Positions 44,311 to 53,112 of a stretch of 64,000 nucleotides of DNA are shown here, one piece after another. The stretch's first letter is position 1. Every line of letters begins with the position of its first letter. Source of the DNA: CBDAUN01 sp965200645 (GTDB taxonomy: Bacteria; Pseudomonadota; Gammaproteobacteria; Arenicellales; JAJDZL01). The position numbers and the translations under genes are program-made. Location: contig CBDAUN010000003.1 in the NCBI GenBank assembly GCA_965200645.1, forward strand, positions 1,364,001 to 1,428,000. Direction: 5' to 3'. The notes under the pieces were generated by a model that saw nothing but the letters and a program-made list of their open reading frames with translations, made no database searches and was not told the DNA's origin.

Positions 44311-45477
44311 TTGACACTTTCAATATCCCAGCGAGTTGCCGCAGTTCAAACCCCGGTAATTCCCGAAGTCGCTGACCTGATAGATGCGAATCCCGGGACA
44401 ATTTCATTGGGCCAAGGTGTCGTCTACTATCCTCCGCCGAAGGAGGTTTTCAATGGCGTATCAGAGTATCTTGAGTCTGGAAATCACCTTTACCAAGCGG
44501 TAGAGGGCATCCCTTCCTTACGAGTCGCTTTCGAAACGAAAGCGGAAATCGAAAATGGGATCGACTCGTCACAGTACTCGGTGGTAGTCTCTGCCGGAAG
44601 CAATATGGGGTTCCTGAATGCGTTACTTGCAACCTGTGACCCCGGTGACGAAGTCATATTACTACAACCTTGGTTCTTCAACCACGAAATGGCCGTACGG
44701 CTGGTTAACTGTGTTCCGGTTTCTGTTGATACCAACCAATTCTACCAACCGGAATTGAGTGCCATAGAAACTGCGATTACAAGTCGAACCAAAGTTGTGG
44801 TCACGGTATCGCCAAACAATCCTACCGGAGCCGTATACAGTCGGGATGTTTTGCGACAAATAAACCAACTATGTGCTGATAGAGGCATCTATCACGTCAG
44901 CGATGAGGCTTACGAATACTTTTGCTACGATGACTCTGAGCATTATTCACCGGCTGTCGCTGTAAATGCTTCAGGCCATACCATTTCGTTGTTTTCTACA
45001 AGTAAGTCCTTCGGCATACCGAGCTGGCGAGTTGGATTTATGCTGGTACCGAAGCATCTATTCGAGTCGGTTAGAAAAATTCAAGACACTAACGTCATTT
45101 GCCCACCGGTGATTAGTCAATATGCCGCACTTCAGTGTCTGAAGGTTGGGCGGAAGTTTTGCAAATCTAAATTGACTGAAATTGCCAAAGTGCGTGAGCA
45201 CCTGTCCTGTGAACTAAAGAAAATTAATCGAATTTCGGTTGGTCCCATGCAAGGTGCATTCTATGCATTGATTGAAGTTCCGGATGTGGCGATGTCCGAT
45301 ATGGAAATAGTCAAGTGCTTAATTGAAACACATGGGGTAGCGGTCATCCCAGGTCAAGCATTTGGCCTAAAGAATCGTTCCTGTCTAAGAATTTCCTATG
45401 GAGCTACGGAAGCACAAACCGCAGTTAAGGGAATTGAGCGTCTAACTAACGGACTGCGGTCACTCTTGAGTATCTAA
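44311..45477 (+). CDS. Class I/II pyridoxal-phosphate aminotransferase
   Basis: Fold-type I aminotransferase (388 residues, TTG start at 44311). Motifs: GTISLGQGVVYYPPP (substrate loop), VVTVSPNNPTGAVYS (Asn binding PLP), HVSDEAYEYFCYD (Asp for the pyridine nitrogen), STSKSFGIPSWRVGFML (PLP lysine) and CLRISYGA (arginine for the substrate carboxylate). It resembles aspartate/aromatic or kynurenine-type enzymes; the amino donor is not deducible. It lies 11 bp before a membrane desaturase on the same strand, an uncommon pairing that suggests a shared pathway. Confidence 0.88.
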   Translation: MTLSISQRVAAVQTPVIPEVADLIDANPGTISLGQGVVYYPPPKEVFNGVSEYLESGNHLYQAVEGIPSLRVAFETKAEIENGIDSSQYSVVVSAGSNMGFLNALLATCDPGDEVILLQPWFFNHEMAVRLVNCVPVSVDTNQFYQPELSAIETAITSRTKVVVTVSPNNPTGAVYSRDVLRQINQLCADRGIYHVSDEAYEYFCYDDSEHYSPAVAVNASGHTISLFSTSKSFGIPSWRVGFMLVPKHLFESVRKIQDTNVICPPVISQYAALQCLKVGRKFCKSKLTEIAKVREHLSCELKKINRISVGPMQGAFYALIEVPDVAMSDMEIVKCLIETHGVAVIPGQAFGLKNRSCLRISYGATEAQTAVKGIERLTNGLRSLLSI

Positions 45478-45488
45478 GTTAGTTCCAG

Positions 45489-46391
45489 ATGGACACATTC
45501 GTATATAGAAGGGACCTACTTTCTGTTGAGCAGTTTAAGTCACTATCTCAGAAAAGCGACTTTGCAGGATTGAAGAGACTGGTCATCCATCTTTTGTTAA
45601 TCGCCATCACTGGCACCATTGTTGTGCTATCCCTTGGATCGTGGTGGGTTTGGCCAGCCTACATATTGCACGGAACCGTAACCGTGTTTTTATTCTGTCC
45701 GCTCCACGAAACAGTTCACGCCACTGCCTTTCGCAGTAGAAAACTTAATTCGATTGTTGGGGCTGTTACTGGATTTTTGCTGTTCCTGCCTGCCCAGTAC
45801 TTTAAGTTCTTTCACTTCGCCCACCATCGCTATACAGGGGATAAACAATTGGACCCTGAAATGACAGTGTCCAAACCGACTACTGTTCGAGGCTACTATT
45901 GGATGATGACCGGAATTTCGTCCTATTGGATACCGCAGTTCAAATTACTATTTGGTCATGCAGCAGGTAGAGTAAACCTCCACTTCATACCATCTACGAA
46001 GCAAAGGTCAATTATTGTAGAAGCGAGAATTCACCTAATTGGTTATTCGGTTTTAGCTGTAGGTTCGATAACGCAAGAATCAGCAATATTGATTCACATA
46101 TGGATTCTACCGCTGCTATTCGGAATGATTTTTCTTCGAGGGTTTTTGTTTGCCGAACACAGCGGTTGTGAAACTAGTGACAACATGCTGCAGAACACAC
46201 GAACTACGATTTCGAATCCATTCGTCAGACTATTGACGTGGCATATGCCATATCACGTTGAACACCATGCCTTTCCTTCGGTGCCCTTCTACAACCTACC
46301 AAATTTGCACAGATTTTTGCAGAAGTATCAACCAAACACCTCCTCTGGATATTTGAGAGTTCACCAAGAATTAATTCAATCGGTCCGCTAA
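45489..46391 (+). CDS. Membrane fatty-acid-desaturase-family di-iron enzyme
   Basis: Integral membrane desaturase/hydroxylase-family protein (300 residues). The three histidine boxes that bind the di-iron centre are HETVH (about 77-81), HFAHHRYTG (about 115-119 for the HxxHH core) and HVEHH (about 257-261), with an additional EHSGC. Four hydrophobic regions flank them. The C-terminal NLPNLHRFLQKYQ region is typical of short bacterial members. Substrate could be an acyl chain, carotenoid or another lipid. Translated directly after the aminotransferase (11-bp gap), so a joint role in making an unusual lipid is possible. Confidence 0.85.
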   Translation: MDTFVYRRDLLSVEQFKSLSQKSDFAGLKRLVIHLLLIAITGTIVVLSLGSWWVWPAYILHGTVTVFLFCPLHETVHATAFRSRKLNSIVGAVTGFLLFLPAQYFKFFHFAHHRYTGDKQLDPEMTVSKPTTVRGYYWMMTGISSYWIPQFKLLFGHAAGRVNLHFIPSTKQRSIIVEARIHLIGYSVLAVGSITQESAILIHIWILPLLFGMIFLRGFLFAEHSGCETSDNMLQNTRTTISNPFVRLLTWHMPYHVEHHAFPSVPFYNLPNLHRFLQKYQPNTSSGYLRVHQELIQSVR

Positions 46392-46413
46392 TTGAATTTA
46401 ATTGGTGCAGTCA

Positions 46414-47886
46414 TCAAGCTGCGTCTTTCATTAAAGCGTCAATATCGAGACTTTCTTCGAGAGTATTGGCAAGTTGCTCCAAGCTGGCTTCAACCTTCGC
46501 ATCGTAGGCTAATTCTGATGATGAGTTTTTTCGAAGATCTTCTAGCCAACTGATTCGAAACGCGTCACTCCAAAATAGCCCATGCGCATAGCACCCGGCA
46601 ACATTGCCTTCAGGGTTAATGGCACCATCTTCACCGTGTTCCGAGCGTATCCATCTACGAGTTGTATCTGGGCCAGTGGTCTCGCCAATGTGAATTTCAT
46701 AACCGGAGATCGCGGTGTTGTAAATCTTGTGCATACCTCTGTACGTCCGTACAACCTTTTCTTCGTACATTTCGGTTTCTATATTTAACAGTCCTAAGGC
46801 ATCAGCCTCACCCGGTGGGCCTTCTATTCCATGAGGGTCTCGTATTTTTCGACCCAGCAACTGGTAACCACCACACAATCCCAGTACCTTGCCGCCGGCG
46901 CGAGCGTGGGCGATGATGTCGTGGTCCCAACCCTGCTCCCGTATAAATTCAAGATCAGCTAAAGTTGACTTGGTTCCGCCGAGCACGATGATATCCACAT
47001 CCCGAGGTATGGCCCGACCTGGTTGAATAAACTCGAAGTCCACTTTCTTTTCGAGCCGCAATGGGTCGAAGTCATCGGAGTTAGCCAATCTAGAAAATAT
47101 GGGTACAACGATTTTAACTGTGGGACTAGCCCGTTCACCAGATGTCAAAAATAGTGGTCCTGTAATAATGGTATCTTCTTGTGGCAAACTACGGGCTGCA
47201 TTGATCCAAGGAATGACTCCTCGACAGCCCCAACCAGTAAAGTGCTCAATGTCGCGCACGCCGTCATCAAATAATGCCAACTCACCACGAAACTTGTTTA
47301 CCATAAAACTTCGAATCAGTGCTGAATCTTCTGGGTCCAGTACGATCTTTGTGCCTACAACCGAAGCGATTACACCGCCCCGCTCTATATCCGCCAACAA
47401 GCAGACTGGTACGTTTGCTTCGCGGGCGAATCCCATATTCGCGATGTCATTTTTTCGTAGATTAGTTTCGGCTGGACTTCCTGCACCTTCAACCAAAACT
47501 AGTTCATACTCACTGGCCAACTTACGGTAACTATCCATTACTGGTTCCATAAGGCTAACACGATGAGTGAGGAAGTTTTTCGCTTCGAGTGTTGAAACCA
47601 CTTTTCCGTGCAGGACAACTTGTGCCTCACAATCTGACTGAGGCTTAAGTAGCACTGGATTTAAGTGAACATCGGGTTCAATCCCGGCTGCTTTGGCTTG
47701 CAGAGCCTGTGCACGCCCTATTTCTCTGCCACGGGAGCAGGCAGCAGCGTTATTTGACATATTTTGCGGTTTAAAAGGTGCCACAGAGATGCCTCGCCGA
47801 CTCATCACTCGACACAATCCAGCAACGATTATCGACTTACCTACATCAGAACCCGTGCCTTGAATCATTAGTGTCTTGGCTGTCAT
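46414..47886 (-). CDS. cobQ: CobQ, cobyric acid synthase
   Basis: Glutamine-dependent amidase that amidates four side chains of adenosylcobyrinic a,c-diamide to cobyric acid (490 residues). The N-terminal dethiobiotin-synthetase-like ATP site is IQGTGSDVGKSIIVAGLCR. FKPQNMSNNAA and LVLVEGAGSPAETNLR follow. The glutaminase triad cysteine lies in KVLGLCGGYQLLGRKI, with the late histidine in GCYAHGLFWSD. It is divergent from the cobalamin-riboswitch operon; the riboswitch faces the other way, so cobQ is not under it. Presence of cobQ implies at least part of the late cobalamin pathway. Confidence 0.96.
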   Translation of the reverse strand: MTAKTLMIQGTGSDVGKSIIVAGLCRVMSRRGISVAPFKPQNMSNNAAACSRGREIGRAQALQAKAAGIEPDVHLNPVLLKPQSDCEAQVVLHGKVVSTLEAKNFLTHRVSLMEPVMDSYRKLASEYELVLVEGAGSPAETNLRKNDIANMGFAREANVPVCLLADIERGGVIASVVGTKIVLDPEDSALIRSFMVNKFRGELALFDDGVRDIEHFTGWGCRGVIPWINAARSLPQEDTIITGPLFLTSGERASPTVKIVVPIFSRLANSDDFDPLRLEKKVDFEFIQPGRAIPRDVDIIVLGGTKSTLADLEFIREQGWDHDIIAHARAGGKVLGLCGGYQLLGRKIRDPHGIEGPPGEADALGLLNIETEMYEEKVVRTYRGMHKIYNTAISGYEIHIGETTGPDTTRRWIRSEHGEDGAINPEGNVAGCYAHGLFWSDAFRISWLEDLRKNSSSELAYDAKVEASLEQLANTLEESLDIDALMKDAA

Positions 47887-47949
47887 TTTTTTGTTTCCGA
47901 CTTTTAGAATTATTGTTTTGAAACTTTATTTTTACTATACTTCTTTATA

Positions 47950-48126
47950 GCAATGGTTCCTTAACTTTTAGGAAGCAATAAGGAACAAGGTAGGAACACT
48001 AAGGGTGTTCAAAGCCTTGACTGCCCCCGCAACTGTATGCGGTGAGCAATTGCTCAATTAAGCCACTGGGAAACTGGGAAGGCAGAGCAAACGCAAAGAC
48101 CCGCGAGCCAGGAAACCTGCCATTGC
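47950..48126 (+). ncRNA. Cobalamin (B12) riboswitch
   Basis: The core landmarks of the cobalamin aptamer are visible: CTGCCCCCGCAACTGTA near 48020, and the B12 box CGAGCCAGGAAACCTGCC ending at 48121. A closing helix pairs GCAATGG (47950-47956) with CCATTGC (48120-48126), seven perfect pairs. Downstream, CCGCC/GGCGG and AACGGG/CCCGTT can form overlapping hairpins around 48140-48180, a candidate expression platform. The start codon of the receptor frame is about 240 nt beyond. Known role: turns the uptake genes off when adenosylcobalamin is plentiful. Confidence 0.95.
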
Positions 48127-48364
48127 CAGCGTTACCCAACCGCCGAACGGGGTGTTCTGGCGGGACGGACGCCCGTTTGTGGTGACGTGTTTATTTGTGT
48201 AAACGCAATGGTCGCCACACGATGGGAAGTTTTCTTCACATTATGCATGTCTTCGTATCGATGCATCAATCAGATGCCTCGTACACTCCATATTTTGTTG
48301 GCTTGCCGATAAAACTTTGGCCGTTGCGTCTATTCACCTAAAACGTACGTAACGAGGTTAACCA

Positions 48365-50386
48365 ATGTCAAAAATTAAGCATACGCTAAATTTTAGCCAA
48401 TTTATTCGCTTTTTTCTTCTTGTAGTGGTGGTAAGTCTAGCAGGCATACTTTCAGCAAATCTTTATGCACAGGAAAACAGTGAATCAAATCAGTCTGAAT
48501 CTGAAAGTGTAGAGGCTGTTGGGGAAAATTCTGAGGAGATAGTAGTTTCAGCTAGTCGGGTGCCCGTACCGGCGAGACATGTGGGAAGTTCTGTCACGGT
48601 TATTGATCGAGAACACATAGAGCAACGCAATCGTATCTTGTCACAAGATTTGCTCCGTGAGGTACCTGGTGTCGCAGTAAGTCAGGCGGGAGCAGGAGGG
48701 GGCATCGCTCAAATCAGAATCCGTGGCGCTGAAGCTAATCACACCCTGGTACGGATTGATGGTATAGAAATGAATAATCCCAGTAGTGCTAGTTCTGAAT
48801 TTCCATTTCAGCACCTTCCAGCATCACCGATCAGTCGAATTGAAGTTCTTAGGGGCCCACAAAGTTCAATTTTCGGAAGTGAGTCGATCGGAGGTGTCAT
48901 TGACATTTCTACGCGTGTTCCTGAATTTGGAACAGAGGCAACCGCGAATCTCGAACTTGGATCAAGAGACACGAAAAATCCGAGCGTATATTTTGGATCT
49001 GCGACAAACAGTGAATTCTATGCCCTCTCTGTTTCAAAAATACAAACAGATGGAGTCTCTGCAAAAACAGACAATGACGAGCCAGATGCCTTTGAGAACA
49101 TGTTCGTCAATGCTAAATTCGGTGCAAATTTAACGGATACTATTAACTTAACTGTCGTAGGCTTCAACTCACAAACTGATGGCGAATACGATGATTGTTA
49201 TTTAACAATTGATGTTGAACCTTACTATAAAAAAACTAACGTATGTTTAGGGAAAGACCGAAAATCTGCCTACAGTGCCACACTGAATTCTGATCATATG
49301 GAGGGACAATATAGTCAATCTTTGAAATATTCCAGCACTCGTCATAAACGTGAAGATATTTTGAACAGCGACTTCAATAACGACAACAAAAATAATAGAT
49401 TTGGCAATGGGGAGAAAAGAAAATTTGAATATCAAGGAAGGTTAAATTGGAATAATCCGAATTCTGAACAAACCACAATATTCGCTTTGGGTAGCGAAAA
49501 ATCCAAGGCTCGAAATCGTCGATTTGGGGCACAATCAATAGGCCTTTAAATTATCGCAACTACACGATTGAGCACAGATTTGGAATTGAGAATAGTTTTT
49601 ACTCTATCAGTGCACGTCGGGACAAGAGCAGTAGCGTCCAAATTCCTGGCAGAACAACCTATCGAGGAACAGTGGCATATGCTGTCAACGACAGGAATAA
49701 AGTTCGAACCAGCTACGGTACTGGAAGTAAGAACCCAACTATTACTGAGATTATTTGGGTGGACGAAGTTGGGCCCCAAACCCTGACCTTTTACCAGAAA
49801 CTAGCGAGGGATGGGATATTAGGATTTGACGGTAATTTGGACAACCTGATGTAAGTTTCAGTGCAACCTACTTTGAAAACCGATGAAAAATCTTCTATAT
49901 ATATGCTGTAATCATTGTTCTTCGCCTCCAGATGATGCAATAAACCAAAAATTTATAAGGCGTAAATCTTCCTGGAGTTAGCAAAATAAAGGGTTTAGAG
50001 TTTTTGCCCAACGCAAATTTGGAAATGAATTCGACATTTCTACAAACATGACGCTGAGTCGAGGTTTCGATTCAGAAAAGAATGAACTCGTACGAAGACC
50101 TCACAAGTTAATTGGCTTAAACTTAAACCAAAAATTCAATTTCCGACAAGCGGCTGGAAATATCAATCTCAATGTTCAGCATACGGGCACCCAGAGCGAT
50201 GTTTCTGCCAGCTATATAAACCTTCCGGCCTTCACTCTCGTAAATTTATCAAGCTCTTTCGAATTCTCCGAAAACCTTGAACTAACCGGACGAATTACAA
50301 ATTTAACTGATGAAAAATACACTGAAGTTAACAATTATGGCGTAGAGCCAAGGTCATTCTATTTTGGAGCACAGTACAAGTTCTAA
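48365..50386 (+). pseudogene. btuB: BtuB-like TonB-dependent receptor, broken by several frameshifts
   Basis: Would-be outer-membrane vitamin B12 receptor. The first 394 codons are intact: signal peptide ending LYA, TonB box region EEIVVSASRVP, plug domain with IRIRGAEANHTLVRIDGIEM and LRGPQSSIFGSESIGG, then early barrel strands. From about 49525 the reading frame changes repeatedly: NYRNYTIEHRFGIENSFYS is in a second frame, PNPDLLPETSEGWDIRI and DVSFSATYFENR in a third, NEFDISTNMTLSRGFD back in the first. The barrel end (FYFGAQYKF, terminal Phe) is intact. At least six frame switches fall within about 480 bases, several next to short homopolymers (GGGG, CCCC, TTTTT). Either real decay or a local sequence error; as written the gene cannot make a full receptor. 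GAGG precedes the ATG by about 8 nt. Confidence 0.85.
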
Positions 50387-50441
50387 ATAAATCACATACT
50401 GCCCAACTCAAAATTTGAAATAGTGCAATTAAATTGGAATT

Positions 50442-51317
50442 ATGCATACCGTCTGTTCAACAATATTCCGCCAAACTCTATTGTGGATATTCGCAACAGT
50501 ACTGTTTGCACAATTCCATCTTGCAACAGCACAAGAGGCGCATAACTCACCAATTAGAATCGCTTCAACTCATCTATGTACTGACCAACTACTGACACTG
50601 GTTGCAAAGCCTGAAAGAATCTTAACACTCAGTCATTTTGCCGGTGACCCTGATATGTCTATGATTGCCGATTCAGCCAAGAACTATCCCACCAATCGTG
50701 GATTAGCCGAAGAGTTGATTGTTCTGCAACCCGACTTGATTCTAACTAGTCAGTTCGGCAGTCCCAATGTTCTGCTACTGAGAAGACTAGGCTATCAAAT
50801 CGTTAATGTGCCTTTTGCTCTTAGTATTGATGACATTCGCAAGAACATTCGCATTGTTGCCAACGCTATTGGTGAACCTGAACGAGGTGAACAGGTGATA
50901 AAGGAGTTCGACCGGAGAATGAGTTCGCCAGACGATACAAACGTTCAGTCCAAACCTAAAATTATTATGTATCAGCCGAACGGATACACCTCCGGTTCGC
51001 ATACTTTAAGATCTGAAGTCATCGAACATGCTGGTTTTTCCAACCTCGCCGTTGAACTCGGTATGTCCCATACTCAGCACTTGCCTCTTGAATTGCTCAT
51101 CGCTCACAATCTAGACGCTTTGATGATTGACACCAACTTTGACCATCCTGCCTTAGCGCACGAACTACCCAATCATCCAGCAATTCGTGCAAAGTTTCAG
51201 GACCTCCCACAGATTAGAATTCCGGGGAAAATGTGGATTTGTGGAACGCCATTTGTGACTGAAGCCCTGGATCAACTTGTCGAGTTTCGCAAACAACGAG
51301 TTGAACAAAACTCATGA
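50442..51317 (+). CDS. btuF: BtuF-like periplasmic cobalamin-binding protein
   Basis: Periplasmic substrate-binding protein of the BtuF/FepB class (291 residues) with a signal peptide (core LLWIFATVLFAQFHLA, cleavage near TA-QEA). Family segments: PIRIASTHLCTDQLLTLV, GLAEELIVLQPDLILTSQF and LGYQIVNVPFALSIDDIRKN. Location after the cobalamin riboswitch and before btuC/btuD gives the ligand assignment; a related corrinoid or heme cannot be excluded from sequence alone. The stop overlaps the btuC start by 4 nt (ATGA). Confidence 0.9.
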   Translation: MHTVCSTIFRQTLLWIFATVLFAQFHLATAQEAHNSPIRIASTHLCTDQLLTLVAKPERILTLSHFAGDPDMSMIADSAKNYPTNRGLAEELIVLQPDLILTSQFGSPNVLLLRRLGYQIVNVPFALSIDDIRKNIRIVANAIGEPERGEQVIKEFDRRMSSPDDTNVQSKPKIIMYQPNGYTSGSHTLRSEVIEHAGFSNLAVELGMSHTQHLPLELLIAHNLDALMIDTNFDHPALAHELPNHPAIRAKFQDLPQIRIPGKMWICGTPFVTEALDQLVEFRKQRVEQNS

Positions 51318-52330
51318 CATCAGACCACGCCTATTCAACTCACCAATTTCGTGTGCTAATAACCGTACTTGTCGTTTTGACAACGCTGTCGTTTTTAATT
51401 TCGCTGTTGGTTGGTCCGGCAGGTATCGGTTCACTCGATGCCATCAGGGCACTTTTTTCAATTGAAGCAAGTTCTGCGGCAATTATCGTCCAACAAATTC
51501 GTCTTCCACGAGCACTACTTGGTTTAACCATTGGTGCTACATTGGGAATATGCGGAGCAGCGATGCAGGGTTATGTGCGTAACCCACTTGCAGAACCCGG
51601 CTTGATTGGTGTGTCCGCTTCCGCCGCACTCGGAGCAGTATTAACCATTTACTTTGGTTTATCAACACTCTTCGCTTGGGCACTGCCTATCGGCGGGATG
51701 CTGGGTGCAACCATTGGTGTTGTCGTAATGATGTTGATTGCAGGTCGAGAGCACTCAACTTTGATCTTGATTCTAGCAGGTGTTGCGGTGTCGACTATGG
51801 CAGGTGCTTTGACATCACTTGCGTTAAATCTCGCACCAAATCCATTTGCTTCGCTGGAGATTGTGTTTTGGTTGCTAGGTTCGCTAGCTAATCGCAGTTT
51901 TGAGCACTTTTGGCTCACAATTCCATTTATGGCCACCGGCATCATATTTATGCTGACTTTGGGACGAGCCCTGGATAGCCTAACACTCGGAGAAGACACC
52001 GCTTCAACACTTGGGGTGAATCTGCGGTCGGTAAAATATCGAATTATTTTCGGAGTAACCGCTTCTGTAGGCGCTGCAACTGCTATTGCCGGTGCTATTG
52101 GATTTATCGGATTGGTTGTCCCTCACCTGATTCGACCCTTTGTTGGTCATCGACCAAGTTTGTTGCTGCCGGCGAGTGCGTTGGGAGGAGCTTCATTACT
52201 ACTTCTTTCTGACACTGCTGTTCGTCTTTTGTCCGTTGGAGTGGAATTAAAACTTGGGGTCTTTACTGCACTCATCGGTACACCTGTGTTCCTGTGGGTA
52301 GTTCTACGAATGCGAAGGCAGTACCTATGA
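51314..52330 (+). CDS. btuC: BtuC-like cobalamin ABC permease (FecCD family)
   Basis: Inner-membrane permease of the FecCD/BtuC family (338 residues, about ten transmembrane helices). Motifs include VQQIRLPRALLGLTIGATLG, GAAMQGYVRNPLAEPGLIGV and AIAGAIGFIGLVVPHLIRPF, the last containing the coupling helix. Overlaps btuF (4 nt) and btuD (4 nt), so the importer is translationally coupled. Confidence 0.95.
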   Translation: MTSDHAYSTHQFRVLITVLVVLTTLSFLISLLVGPAGIGSLDAIRALFSIEASSAAIIVQQIRLPRALLGLTIGATLGICGAAMQGYVRNPLAEPGLIGVSASAALGAVLTIYFGLSTLFAWALPIGGMLGATIGVVVMMLIAGREHSTLILILAGVAVSTMAGALTSLALNLAPNPFASLEIVFWLLGSLANRSFEHFWLTIPFMATGIIFMLTLGRALDSLTLGEDTASTLGVNLRSVKYRIIFGVTASVGAATAIAGAIGFIGLVVPHLIRPFVGHRPSLLLPASALGGASLLLLSDTAVRLLSVGVELKLGVFTALIGTPVFLWVVLRMRRQYL

Positions 52331-53112
52331 GCACGTTAGCAGCAAATAGCATCGATGTTGCTCGAGAGGAAGTCTCCATTTTGTCTGGTGTGAATTTTTC
52401 TGTTGAAAAAGGTGAACTGGTAGGATTAATTGGACCGAACGGAGCAGGAAAGACAACTTTGCTTCGCGCGTTGTTGGGATTGGTTTCCATTGAAAATGGA
52501 ACGATTACTTATAACGGATCGCAGGTCCCTAGAAACAAACATCAGACCTTGTCTCAAAAAGTCGCCTATCTCGAACAAAGTGGTGCCAGTTTTTGGCCAT
52601 TGTCTGTTGTCAATTTAGTGATGCTCGGTAGAATGCCACACCTTGGGCAGTGGCGACAACCTACCGAATCGGACTGGGAAATTGTTTATCAGGCAATGGA
52701 AACTTGTGATGTCGCGCAATTTGCCTCACGTTCTATCAATACATTATCGGGTGGTGAAAGAGCCCGCGCACTGCTTGCTCGTGCACTTGCTACCGACCCG
52801 GAAATTCTTCTTGCAGACGAACCTGTCGCGGGGCTTGACCCTGCTCATCAGTTGGCAGTGATGGACACGCTGCAGAAATTGGCCAACGAAGGTGCCGGCA
52901 TAGTCGTAGTCATGCATGATTTAACTTTGACCACCCGCTATTGCGACCGAGTTTGTCTGATGTTCAAAGGTAAGGTAGTGGCTGATGGTACCGCCAGGGA
53001 AGTGCTCTGCGAATCTCGACTTGCTGAAGTGTATGGCATTGACGCTCACTTTCAAGAATCTGAACATGGCGTATTCATTGTTCCATTTAGGCGGTCGATG
53101 AACAAAGTATGA
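52327..53112 (+). CDS. btuD: BtuD-like cobalamin ABC ATPase
   Basis: ABC ATPase (261 residues from ATG 52327). Walker A LIGPNGAGKTTLLRALLG, signature INTLSGGERARALLARALAT, Walker B EILLADEPVAGLDP, H-loop VVMHDLTLTTRYC. The start was set at 52327 because ATG overlaps the btuC stop (CTATGA); an upstream in-frame ATG at 52294 would add 11 unlikely residues. Overlaps tonB by 4 nt. Confidence 0.94.
   Translation: MSTLAANSIDVAREEVSILSGVNFSVEKGELVGLIGPNGAGKTTLLRALLGLVSIENGTITYNGSQVPRNKHQTLSQKVAYLEQSGASFWPLSVVNLVMLGRMPHLGQWRQPTESDWEIVYQAMETCDVAQFASRSINTLSGGERARALLARALATDPEILLADEPVAGLDPAHQLAVMDTLQKLANEGAGIVVVMHDLTLTTRYCDRVCLMFKGKVVADGTAREVLCESRLAEVYGIDAHFQESEHGVFIVPFRRSMNKV

Noticed and set aside
49568..49786. 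A separate 72-codon gene inside the broken receptor
   Set aside because: Its translation does not resemble anything, while another frame over the same bases gives clear receptor sequence.
49979..49981. A nonsense mutation (TAG) in btuB
   Set aside because: The receptor sequence continues in another frame across it (VSKIKGLEF), so the stop is a result of frameshift, not a substitution.
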